Shown: positions 19,165-28,000 of the stretch, piece after piece
Layout: each line of letters begins with the position of its first letter
How positions within the stretch are numbered: the first letter of the stretch is position 1
DNA from: a bacterium
GTDB lineage: Bacteria; Electryoneota; AABM5-125-24; Hatepunaeales; Hatepunaeaceae
Direction of reading: 5' to 3'
NCBI GenBank assembly: GCA_013202285.1
Contig: JABMRV010000176.1
Span: forward strand, 1-39,678
DNA: 39,678 nucleotides
The notes under the pieces: model-generated
What the model saw: the letters and a program-made list of their open reading frames with translations, nothing else
What the model was told of the DNA's origin: nothing
The model's database searches: none
Position numbers and translations under genes: made by a program

Positions 19165-19212
19165 TCAAGCCGCCGGTCCGGGATTGAAGTTCCAGATTCT
19201 TTCGTATTTCAT
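19165..19212 (-). pseudogene. Relic of serC 5' end (15 codons then TGA)
   Basis: Reverse-strand ATGAAATACGAAAGAATCTGGAACTTCAATCCCGGACCGGCGGCTTGA = MKYERIWNFNPGPAA*, versus serC MKYDRIWNFNAGPAA; preceded by AGGAGG. Confidence 0.8.
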
Positions 19213-19266
19213 TTTAAGGTTGACCTCCTGAAACATTGTATGTAAGTTTTTTGTTAAATTTCTTAA

Positions 19267-19371
19267 TTACTTTTCTCTTTTAGATCTTAAAGCAATCCGC
19301 AAGCACCACAGGAATCCTCCGTAGAGAACCACGCAGCCGAAGACCAACATAATCCACGCTGAAACAGGCAT
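19267..19371 (-). CDS. MetS-like NSS transporter small subunit (34 aa)
   Basis: MPVSAWIMLVFGCVVLYGGFLWCLRIALRSKREK*, single TM helix, start overlaps the stop of the NSS transporter; matches the methionine/alanine importer small-subunit pattern. Confidence 0.8.
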   Translation of the reverse strand: MPVSAWIMLVFGCVVLYGGFLWCLRIALRSKREK

Positions 19372-20861
19372 TATTGCACCTCCTTGCGTTTGAATTTAAT
19401 GCCGAGGAAGACTGAGATCGCAATCACCAGGATAATCATCCCCCAGCCACCGATCCAGTTAGCCCAGACAGGATAACCACCATAGGGTTCAGTGATACCT
19501 TTGATGAGAGATGAAATTAAAAAGTAACCCAAAATCAGTGGAGTAATAAACATTATGCAGATATCCCACCAGATCCCGATCCTTACTTCCGATGTTTCAT
19601 TTATCTCTCGGCGTAACTTCCTTGCCCCGAAAAACCATCCGATTACTATGCACTCCACCAACGCGATGGTCACTAAACCATAGTCGGACACGTAGTGATC
19701 TACGATGTCCAGCCAGTAGAGTCCTCCACGAGTGATGAATAACATTCCGATGATAAAACCTATGATGGATATCCATATTACAACCTTGATGTGCGTAATG
19801 CCAAGCGCATCTTTTAAGGGTGTGGCAAATCCTTCCACGAGGGAGAACGCCGAATCTATTCCCAGTGTCAGGAGCATAAAAAAGAACAGCACGCCAAAAA
19901 ACGGAGCCCAGAATGGTAGCTGTGAAATGATAGTGGGATAGGTTATGAATGCCAGGTCAGGTCCTGATTCAACGACGTCCTGTACAGGAACTCCCGTTTG
20001 ATAAGCAAGGAAACCGAGGGCTGAGAAAACAGCAAATCCGGCGAAAAAGCTGAATCCACAGTTGAGTAACCCGGTCATAAAAGCATTATTGGAGATATCG
20101 GCATCCTTGGGTAGATAACTGGCGTAGGCAGCAAGCACCGCCATCCCCAGAGACAGGGAAAACAGAACCTGTCCATAAGCCGCCAGCCAGACTCGCGGAT
20201 CAGCGAGCTTGCTGAAATCCGGTTGAAGATAATAGGTCACACCATCCACCGCACCGGGCAGGGTCAATCCTCGAATTGCCAGGATCACAAGGCAGAGCAC
20301 CGGTAAAGGTACCGTCACCATCACAACCTTTCCCACCGACTTGATGCCCTTCCAAAGAATTGCCACTATTGCAGCCCAGGTCAGTACAAGTCCGATTAGA
20401 AGAGGACCCTGGATAGCGCCCAGAACACCGGGACCGGATGACATGTTAAGAACGTGTTCTCTGAAGAAACTTCCAGCATCGTCGCCCCATGCCAATTTCA
20501 AGGAATACCAGATATAATCCCACGACCAAGCCATAATCGCACAGTAATATGTAACGATTGTAAAGGCACACAGACAAGCGAGCCAACCCGCCCAAGCCAT
20601 AAAGGGTCGTATAGACTCAAATGCTTGTGGAGCGCCTCCCTGTGCGCGTTTACCCATCACAAATTCCAGCATTAACAGCGGAAAACCACAGGTGAAAAGG
20701 GCAAAGAAGTAAGGGATGAGAAACGCTCCGCCGCCGTTCTCATAGCAGATGTAAGGGAACCGCCAGACATTACCAAGCCCGATGGCGGATCCCACCGCCG
20801 CCATTATAAATCCTGTGCGCGACGCCCAGTTTTCCCGTGAAATTGTCATGTTAAATCCCAT
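19371..20861 (-). CDS. Neurotransmitter:sodium symporter (NSS/SNF) family transporter
   Basis: RENWASRTGFIMAAVGSAIGLGNVWRFPYICYENGGGAFLIPYFFALF, canonical NSS N-terminus. Confidence 0.93.
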   Translation of the reverse strand: MGFNMTISRENWASRTGFIMAAVGSAIGLGNVWRFPYICYENGGGAFLIPYFFALFTCGFPLLMLEFVMGKRAQGGAPQAFESIRPFMAWAGWLACLCAFTIVTYYCAIMAWSWDYIWYSLKLAWGDDAGSFFREHVLNMSSGPGVLGAIQGPLLIGLVLTWAAIVAILWKGIKSVGKVVMVTVPLPVLCLVILAIRGLTLPGAVDGVTYYLQPDFSKLADPRVWLAAYGQVLFSLSLGMAVLAAYASYLPKDADISNNAFMTGLLNCGFSFFAGFAVFSALGFLAYQTGVPVQDVVESGPDLAFITYPTIISQLPFWAPFFGVLFFFMLLTLGIDSAFSLVEGFATPLKDALGITHIKVVIWISIIGFIIGMLFITRGGLYWLDIVDHYVSDYGLVTIALVECIVIGWFFGARKLRREINETSEVRIGIWWDICIMFITPLILGYFLISSLIKGITEPYGGYPVWANWIGGWGMIILVIAISVFLGIKFKRKEVQ

Positions 20862-20946
20862 GTAATAGAGAAGAAATTTACAGGAAGTTTCTTGCTTAAG
20901 TGAAAACTTAACTTATTTGAAATGTTTTGTCAACTGTTTACAGTTC

Positions 20947-21126
20947 TTAGAGTTCGAATAATTCAGATGGTATGATTTTTTGATTCCTCGCTGAATCTTG
21001 TGGGTAAGGTTCGCAGTGATTGTAAATTTCCAGTTCCTGCACAATAATTGATCCTGAAAGATAACCACCTGAAGCGCCACTGTCAACCGTTGAAAGACTG
21101 TTCATCTGCAACTGCAACATATCCAT
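20947..21126 (-). CDS. Possible 59-aa small protein of unknown function
   Basis: ORF MDMLQLQMNSLSTVDSGASGGYLSGSIIVQELEIYNHCEPYPQDSARNQKIIPSELFEL* with GAGGA upstream of ATG; divergent from cheD-like gene. Confidence 0.35.
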   Translation of the reverse strand: MDMLQLQMNSLSTVDSGASGGYLSGSIIVQELEIYNHCEPYPQDSARNQKIIPSELFEL

Positions 21127-21297
21127 GCAATCCTCATAATTAGAAAGTCAGATTGTTAGATACTTGAATTGACCATACTTTATTATTATATTCGTATTCA
21201 ATTCATAGCACCAATTTGGTTCACTTCTATCAATGCGGCAGGTGCTGTAATTACTCAAATCGCAGTATCATCTATTCACTTTTAACGGGAAATTAAA

Positions 21298-21783
21298 ATG
21301 GCAACGCTTATCGTCGGGGTCGGTGAGTGCAAAGTCTCTAACAAGAACGGAGACAAAATCAGGGCTTTGACGCTGGGATCCTGCGTCTCGGTAATAGCCT
21401 TCGATCCGAAAAATCACGTTGCCGGTATCCTTAACATTGCCCTGCCCGACTCATCCATCAACAAAAAGCGTGTCACTGAACACCCCGGAATGTTTGCAAA
21501 CACCGGCATACCTCTGTTATTGCGTATGATGACTAAGTCAGGCTATGATGGAAAATCCGAATTGATTATAAAGCTCGCCGGGGGATCTACAATCCTTGAT
21601 TCTAACCAGACCTTTAATATCGGAAAAAGGAATATTCTTGCCGCTCGTAAGGCTTTGCATACCGTCAATCTGAAACCGGAAGCTGAGGATGTCAGCGATA
21701 ATTACAGCCGAACAGTCTCAATCGACGTTGTAACGGGAATAGTCATAGTATCATCACCGGGGAAGGGGCAATGGGATCTATGA
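21298..21783 (+). CDS. CheD-like protein (chemoreceptor deamidase family), catalytically divergent
   Basis: VGVGECKVSNKNGDKIRALTLGSCVSVIAFDPKNHVAGILNIALPDS...IKLAGGSTILDSNQTFNIGKRNILAARKAL...AEDVSDNYSRTVSIDVVTG. Confidence 0.85.
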   Translation: MATLIVGVGECKVSNKNGDKIRALTLGSCVSVIAFDPKNHVAGILNIALPDSSINKKRVTEHPGMFANTGIPLLLRMMTKSGYDGKSELIIKLAGGSTILDSNQTFNIGKRNILAARKALHTVNLKPEAEDVSDNYSRTVSIDVVTGIVIVSSPGKGQWDL

Positions 21784-22646
21784 ACGTTAAGCAAATGGTC
21801 GAACAACGCATCGGCGATATGGAAGTTCTGCCGAATGTGGTAATGAAATTGTTATCATTCACCGATGATGACGATCATTCCCTTAAAGACGTTGTAGCCG
21901 TCATCCAGAACGATCCCTCCCTGACAACCAGCGTGCTGCGTGTAGCGAATTCCGCTGCTTATGCTCCACGTACAGCCGTAACAACCCTCTCCAGAGCTAT
22001 TGTCATGTTAGGCGAAAAAATGGTTACAGGCATCGCCATCGGCTCCTGCCTTTCTCATATGTACAATGATTCACTTGATGGATATGAGAGCGTTAAAGGA
22101 GAATTCTGGAACCATTCCTTACGTTCAGCGATTGCAGCAAAGCAGATCAGCGGTTACGCCTTGAAGGACATTCAGGGAGATTTTGCCTTTACCGCCGGTC
22201 TGTTGCATGATATTGGAAAATCTGTCATCTCTGACTTTCTTATCGGTTCGAGTGAAATGTTGCGTAACTGGCTGGAGAGCGGGCAGGTTGAAGATTTCAT
22301 CCAGGCTGAAAGGAACCTTCTCGGTACAGACCATGCCGAAGTAGGATACGCTATATCCGTTAAATGGGGACTGCCTGAAATTCTGTGTGATGTTATCAAA
22401 TATCACCACCAACCCGGTCAGGCTCCCGAGGAAGAACGAGGTGTCCTGTACACAGTCCATCTCGGTGATATGGTAGCCCAGCTCGGCGGTTCAGGTACCG
22501 GTTCTGACAATCTGGCATATAAGATCGACGAGAACTATAAAGATTACATCAACATCGATGAGAGGAATCTAGATCTGGTTTTTCTTCAGGTACAGGATGA
22601 ATTCTGGGGAATAAAATCGGAGATCTTCTCAAGCGATAGGAATTAG
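21771..22646 (+). CDS. HDOD domain protein
   Basis: LPNVVMKLLSFTDDDDHSLKDVVAVIQNDPSLTTSVLRVANSAAYAPRTAVTTLSRAIVMLG...AGLLHDIGKSV. Confidence 0.92.
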   Translation: MGSMNVKQMVEQRIGDMEVLPNVVMKLLSFTDDDDHSLKDVVAVIQNDPSLTTSVLRVANSAAYAPRTAVTTLSRAIVMLGEKMVTGIAIGSCLSHMYNDSLDGYESVKGEFWNHSLRSAIAAKQISGYALKDIQGDFAFTAGLLHDIGKSVISDFLIGSSEMLRNWLESGQVEDFIQAERNLLGTDHAEVGYAISVKWGLPEILCDVIKYHHQPGQAPEEERGVLYTVHLGDMVAQLGGSGTGSDNLAYKIDENYKDYINIDERNLDLVFLQVQDEFWGIKSEIFSSDRN

Positions 22647-22895
22647 TATTACTTCACGTAGCCCGCATTCCTCGAATCCGTGGCAAATCCCAAAAGCTAT
22701 AAACAATACCTACCACTACCATCCAACGCAAATATCAATCAGGTATAATAAAATTCTCGCTTGATGATTTTACGATAAAATACTCTTGACCATAAGTTAG
22801 GCTTACCATATATTGTATGTAAGACAACATTATGTTGTGTCCGTCGTATTATATTAGCCCCAACAAACATTCAAAAAAAACACAAAGGAAGACGA

Positions 22896-23879
22896 ATGAA
22901 AAAAACAGGTGTCATTCTTACAGTCATTATCAGCTTCGTGATGAGCTTGTTAACAATCCACCCGGTGCAAGCTGAGGAGGTGACAGGCTGTCCCTTAGGA
23001 TTGAAAAAAGGTGTGATCTGGCTCAGATCGAGCACCGGTTACACATCAGCCGATAAGGTTTACTGGAACGCCAACCATGCAGAAGATCCCGAAATAACGG
23101 ATATTCTGGATGACTGGCACGCGCGGACAAAGCGGATTCACTTTAGGGTCGGTTACGGCTTAATGGACCGACTGGATATAGGAGTGGCTCTCGAATATCT
23201 GGACAAAGACATCAAAAAGCAGGTCTGGAAATGTAACCAGCAGAGTACTTGGACACCGGTCTGGAAAAGTAATAAAGCTCACGGTTTCGGAGATGTCTGG
23301 TTCACGGCAAAATATAAACTGATAGCTGATCGGGATCGGATCGAGGCAGTGTCGGTAGGGCTCGGTCTTAAGCTGGATGCCGCTGACGACCCTCTGGTTA
23401 CCAAAGGAATCGGAACTGGCACCAAAGACATCAGGCTTTGCGTTCTGTCACACTTAAACCACGGTCTCTTTCACTCCTGTTGCCACATCTTTTACGAATC
23501 ACGAGGTGAGGTGCGGGAGATCGAGGTAAAAAACTCGGAAGGACAGATGGTCCCATGGACGAAATCCGACTGGAACCTGGGCGACAAGCTCAACTACAAG
23601 TTCAACATTGAATATGGTCTCAACGAAGCAGGGACATTCCATGCACATCTCGCCGCTGTCGGCTGGCTCAAGTTTGAAGATAAGAATGCGAATGATGATA
23701 AGGTATCGGACAGCGACCGTTACGAACATTCCCTCTATCCAAAGATCGTCTTCCTACCTGAAGGTGAAAACGAAGAGCATCGAAAGGTTGCCTTCGGTCT
23801 TAAGATTCCGCTGAGTGTTAAAAAGGATTTCAGTTCAATGATTCAACCGAAACTGACCATGATGTGGACCTTCGGGTAA
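22896..23879 (+). CDS. Putative outer-membrane beta-barrel protein
   Basis: Signal peptide (MKKTGVILTVIISFVMSLLTIHPVQAEE); alternating amphipathic strands, C-terminal ...LTMMWTFG. Confidence 0.6.
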   Translation: MKKTGVILTVIISFVMSLLTIHPVQAEEVTGCPLGLKKGVIWLRSSTGYTSADKVYWNANHAEDPEITDILDDWHARTKRIHFRVGYGLMDRLDIGVALEYLDKDIKKQVWKCNQQSTWTPVWKSNKAHGFGDVWFTAKYKLIADRDRIEAVSVGLGLKLDAADDPLVTKGIGTGTKDIRLCVLSHLNHGLFHSCCHIFYESRGEVREIEVKNSEGQMVPWTKSDWNLGDKLNYKFNIEYGLNEAGTFHAHLAAVGWLKFEDKNANDDKVSDSDRYEHSLYPKIVFLPEGENEEHRKVAFGLKIPLSVKKDFSSMIQPKLTMMWTFG

Positions 23880-23880
23880 T

Positions 23881-23963
23881 AATTATGGGGACACCTTATT
23901 TAACTTCTATCTTTGCTTATATTGGTTAGTTAGTAAAATATTAAGTAAGGTGTCCCCATTATT
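23881..23963. terminator. Long inverted repeat between convergent genes, possible bidirectional terminator or REP-like element
   Basis: aattatggggacaccttatttaa ... ttaagtaaggtgtccccattatt between convergent CDSs. Confidence 0.65.
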
Positions 23964-23971
23964 CCTCTCTG

Positions 23972-25444
23972 TTATGATACATCCAACGACATTATGTATT
24001 CATGCATTGCTCGTGAAGCCCTTTTCCCCGCTCCCATCGCCAGGATAACCGTTGCTGCACCGATAACTATATCACCTCCCGCATAAACACCCTTAATGGA
24101 AGTCACACAGGTATCATCATCGGCGAGGATATTACCCCACTTGTTAGTCTTGAGATCCGGCGTGGCTTTTACCAACAGAGGATTGGCGCCGTTACCGATT
24201 GATACGACCACCGTATCAACCTCTAATACCCACTCGGATCCTTCAATAGGTACAGGTCGGCGACGACCCGAAGAGTCCGGTTCGCCAAGCTCCATCTTGA
24301 GAACCGTCATGCTCTTTACCCAGCCGTTGCCATCGTCGTTGATCGCGACAGGATTATTAAGGAGTCGGAAGATAATACCCTCTTCCTCTGCATGTTCTAT
24401 CTCTTCATCACGAGCCGGCATTTCCTTTCGGCTGCGGCGATAGACAACTGTAACCTCTTCAGCGTCCAGTCGCAATGCAGTTCGAGCGGCGTCCATCGCC
24501 ACGTTACCACCACCGATTACTGCTACTTTCTTGCCGCGGATAATCGGTGTATCGTAGTTGGGAAAGTCGTACGCTTTCATCAGATTGGCGCGGGTAAGAT
24601 ATTCATTGGCAGAATAAACACCATTCAGGTTCTCACCGGGAATATTCATAAAATATGGCAATCCGGCTCCGACACCGATGAAGATCGCATGAAAACCCTC
24701 TTCATTGAACAGTTCATCTATGGTTAAGTATTTACCGATGAGGGCATTATAGACGATCTTAACACCGAGCATTTTCACATAGTCAACCTCCGCCATAACG
24801 ATGTCCTTTGACAAACGGAACTCTGGAATACCATAGATCAGCACGCCACCCGGCTTGTGCAGAGCCTCATAGATGGTTATATCATGCCCAAGCTTAGCCA
24901 ACTCACCAGCGACTGTCAATCCGGCGGGTCCTGCACCGACTATTGCCACCTTTCTACCCGTCGGAGGCGCGATCTCAGGAACGCTGATCTCCATGTTCTC
25001 CCGTTCCCAGTCAGCGGCAAACCGTTCGAGCCTGCCGATGGCAACCGGTTCTCCCTTTATTCCGATGACACAGACAATCTCACATTGCTCTTCCTGCGGA
25101 CAAACACGACCGCATATCGCAGGCAGTGCATTTTCATCCTTTAGAATCTTTATCGACTCGGCAAACTTATTATCTCTGATCGCCTTGATGAAAGCCGGAA
25201 TATCGATCTCAACCGGACAGCCATCAATACACACCGCCTTTTTACACATAATACACCTGGATGCCTCAATCATCGCCGTCTCAGGTGAAAATCCATACGG
25301 TACTTCATTGAAGTTATGAATGCGCTTCAGTGGATCCTGTTCAGGCATAGGCTGACGGGGGATCTTGGGCTTCTTCGGTTTGAGCGCCTTTCCTGCAGGT
25401 TTTCCCGGCTTGGCTTCTATTTTCTTTTTTATCTCTTCAGACAT
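23972..25444 (-). CDS. NADPH-dependent glutamate synthase small subunit-like / NfnB-like
   Basis: CIMCKKAVCIDGCPVEIDIPAF, CGRVCPQEEQCE, VAIVGAGPAGLTVAGELAKLGHDITIYEALHKPGGVLIYGIPEFRL. Confidence 0.9.
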   Translation of the reverse strand: MSEEIKKKIEAKPGKPAGKALKPKKPKIPRQPMPEQDPLKRIHNFNEVPYGFSPETAMIEASRCIMCKKAVCIDGCPVEIDIPAFIKAIRDNKFAESIKILKDENALPAICGRVCPQEEQCEIVCVIGIKGEPVAIGRLERFAADWERENMEISVPEIAPPTGRKVAIVGAGPAGLTVAGELAKLGHDITIYEALHKPGGVLIYGIPEFRLSKDIVMAEVDYVKMLGVKIVYNALIGKYLTIDELFNEEGFHAIFIGVGAGLPYFMNIPGENLNGVYSANEYLTRANLMKAYDFPNYDTPIIRGKKVAVIGGGNVAMDAARTALRLDAEEVTVVYRRSRKEMPARDEEIEHAEEEGIIFRLLNNPVAINDDGNGWVKSMTVLKMELGEPDSSGRRRPVPIEGSEWVLEVDTVVVSIGNGANPLLVKATPDLKTNKWGNILADDDTCVTSIKGVYAGGDIVIGAATVILAMGAGKRASRAMHEYIMSLDVS

Positions 25445-26306
25445 TAATTTTTCCCTTCTCAGCGAGCTTATCAAGTCTGCATTTATGGTAAAGGTCCAAC
25501 GATTCCTTCTCCTGTTTGATGTATGCTCCCTGGCGCAGTATCAGCTCTTCATAGTTAACCAGATGTCCGTCGAATTCAGGTCCATCCACGCATACAAAAC
25601 GAGTATCATCTCCAACTGTAACTCTGCAACCGCCGCACATGCCGGTTCCATCGACCATTACAGAGTTCAGGCTGACCACGGTCTTCAGATCGTATTCACG
25701 GGTAAGATTGCTGACAGCTCTCATCATCACCACCGGACCGATTGCGACGCACAGTGCGATATCCCTTCCTCTATCAAGCAGTTCCTTAAGAGCGTCGGTT
25801 ACAAATCCGTGAATGCCATAGCTACCATCATCCGTTGTGACGATCAATTCATCGGATACCGACGACATCTCATCCTCCATTATCAAAAGGTCTTTATCGC
25901 GAGCGCCGATGATGGAGATGACTTCGTTGCCAGCTTTCTTCATCGCAACGGCGATGGGATATACCGGAGCCACTCCGATACCGCCGCCGATACAGACGAC
26001 TTTGCCAAAGTTTTCTACATGCGTCGGTTTGCCGAGCGGACCGACAATATCGAGAATCTCGTCGCCTACTTCGAGATCGCCCAAGGCGTAGGTTGTCTTG
26101 CCTACTTCCTGAAAAATCAGCCTGATGGTTCCTTCTACCGGATCTGAATCCACAATGGTCAGCGGTATCCTTTCGCCGTATTCGTTAATGCGCAGGATGA
26201 TAAACTGACCTGCTTTCCGTTTGCGGGCTATATGCGGAGAACTTACCGTGATATCCTTGACGCCCTCCGACAAAATATGTTTCTCAAGTATCTCGTTCAT
26301 TACCAT
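25437..26306 (-). CDS. Sulfide/dihydroorotate dehydrogenase-like FAD/NAD-binding protein, NfnA-like
   Basis: GGGIGVAPVYPIAVAMKKAG, MCGGCRVTVGDDTRFVCVDGPEFDGH [2Fe-2S] motif, adjacent to the partner gene with 8-nt overlap. Confidence 0.9.
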   Translation of the reverse strand: MVMNEILEKHILSEGVKDITVSSPHIARKRKAGQFIILRINEYGERIPLTIVDSDPVEGTIRLIFQEVGKTTYALGDLEVGDEILDIVGPLGKPTHVENFGKVVCIGGGIGVAPVYPIAVAMKKAGNEVISIIGARDKDLLIMEDEMSSVSDELIVTTDDGSYGIHGFVTDALKELLDRGRDIALCVAIGPVVMMRAVSNLTREYDLKTVVSLNSVMVDGTGMCGGCRVTVGDDTRFVCVDGPEFDGHLVNYEELILRQGAYIKQEKESLDLYHKCRLDKLAEKGKINV

Positions 26307-27912
26307 CCTTTATATCTATGGATATTTGATTATCCTTGCCTTTTTCACGCTGTGCATTGGCAAATGGTGTTTTACCCCAGGGTAGGTTAGGTCGTTTCCC
26401 GTCAAACATCTCTTCGATTGTCAGTATTTGAATTCTTGGGAATTTGCGTCCCCAAAACTCACTTTCATAGAATCCTGCTGCAACAGCTTCGGTTATCATA
26501 GACTTTGTCGGAGGAGTAAGCGTTAAGAATATTCCTACTGGTTCGTTCTCTCTGTCAAGAACACCAACCAGATCGCGTATATCCCTGACACTCACATTCT
26601 CGCCTCCTTTAACCGAGACGATAGCTCGCTTATAATCCTCGGTGGGTCCGGCGAAGTATGGTATCACCCCGTCTATTCCCCGGTCTGCACCTTTCTTTTT
26701 ACCTGCAACCGGTTGTGCATTTATTCGTGTGAGTCCCCACCACTGGAATTGCCATTTATCCCTGCGTGCAAGATCCCGCGCACTGGCGAGGTCTATCGGT
26801 GCGCCAATAGTCTCAATTTCAATACCTGCAAACGCATCCTGCATACGACGTTCAATCAGATTGATGGCAAGATATGTTATGTCTATACCAATCCAACGTC
26901 GTTCGAGTTTCTGCGCTGCATGAACTGCAGTACCACAGCCACAAAAAGGATCAAGTATAACATCACCAGGATTGGATGAAGCGCTTATTATACGATTCAG
27001 TAATTCAAGCGGCTTTTGTGTCTGAAATCCAAGTCTCTCTTTCGCCTGCGAATTAATTGGAGATATATCAGTCCATAGCGATTGTAACACGGAACCTTTC
27101 GCTTCATCAAGATAGCGTTTAAGTCTAATCCCGCCTCTTTTGGTGTAATGGAGTCGATTTTCTCCATCTAATTTTTTCATAGTAACAAGAGGAACTCTCC
27201 AGAGCGACCTCACGCCTTTAAAAGTGTATTCATACCCTCCACCCGTTAATCCTTTCGCTGTGAGATTATCATCCATCCATATCCTTCCGTCTTTGTCTTC
27301 ATATCTAAAGCGCTTCAGGTATTTCGGACTGTATTCTGAGAATATTTTGTTCCAGGTATAATTCGAACTCTTTGTATAGAACCATATTATATCGATATTT
27401 GAGCCATATTTAATGGGATCGCTGTGAGCCGTAGTTCGCTTCCAGACTATCTCATTTTTGAAATTCGTCGGCCCAAAAACCGAATCGAGTATAACTCGCA
27501 AATAGGAACCTGCCGTAGGATCACAGTGCAGATAAATCGATCCGGTTGATTTTAAGACCCTGTGCAACTCTACTAACCGTACAGCCATCATTACGAGATA
27601 CGCCGTCATATCGTTATGTCCAAAACCATCCACCATCGCTCCCAGCAGTTTAGCGACATCCTGTCGAGAACCTCGCATAACATCATCATAAGCCCGCATT
27701 GTAGAGTCACCCCAATGCCACGAATCCTCAAAAGCCTCAATCTGCGCCTCACTGGCTGCCCCGGATGATTCACGAAAGAGAACATTATAGGATCGTTTAG
27801 AGTTAAAGGGTGGGTCGAGATAAATCAGGTCAATCGACTCGTCGGGGATGTGCTCGCATAAAATATCGAGGTTGTCCCCATAGTACAGAATGTTCGTTTT
27901 GATTTCTGGCAT
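26284..27912 (-). CDS. Beta-class DNA methyltransferase fused to a C-terminal Mrr-like domain
   Basis: DLIYLDPPFNSKRSYNVLF (motif IV), DVILDPFCGCGTAVHAAQKLERRWIGIDI (motif I), C-terminal KGADRGIDGVIPYF...AIVSVKGGENVSVRDIRDLVGVL. Start set to MPEIKTNILYYG. Confidence 0.85.
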   Translation of the reverse strand: MPEIKTNILYYGDNLDILCEHIPDESIDLIYLDPPFNSKRSYNVLFRESSGAASEAQIEAFEDSWHWGDSTMRAYDDVMRGSRQDVAKLLGAMVDGFGHNDMTAYLVMMAVRLVELHRVLKSTGSIYLHCDPTAGSYLRVILDSVFGPTNFKNEIVWKRTTAHSDPIKYGSNIDIIWFYTKSSNYTWNKIFSEYSPKYLKRFRYEDKDGRIWMDDNLTAKGLTGGGYEYTFKGVRSLWRVPLVTMKKLDGENRLHYTKRGGIRLKRYLDEAKGSVLQSLWTDISPINSQAKERLGFQTQKPLELLNRIISASSNPGDVILDPFCGCGTAVHAAQKLERRWIGIDITYLAINLIERRMQDAFAGIEIETIGAPIDLASARDLARRDKWQFQWWGLTRINAQPVAGKKKGADRGIDGVIPYFAGPTEDYKRAIVSVKGGENVSVRDIRDLVGVLDRENEPVGIFLTLTPPTKSMITEAVAAGFYESEFWGRKFPRIQILTIEEMFDGKRPNLPWGKTPFANAQREKGKDNQISIDIKDGNERDT

Positions 27913-28000
27913 TTTATCCTCAATTAACCTGGTTTCCAGCTTATGACGAAATGACATACTGAAAGTAACAGACAGAAATGTCTGTTCCACTTACTTCCTG

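Noticed and set aside
25365-26147. 260-aa plus-strand ORF
   Set aside because: Antisense to the nfnA-like gene with no recognisable motif; shadow ORF.
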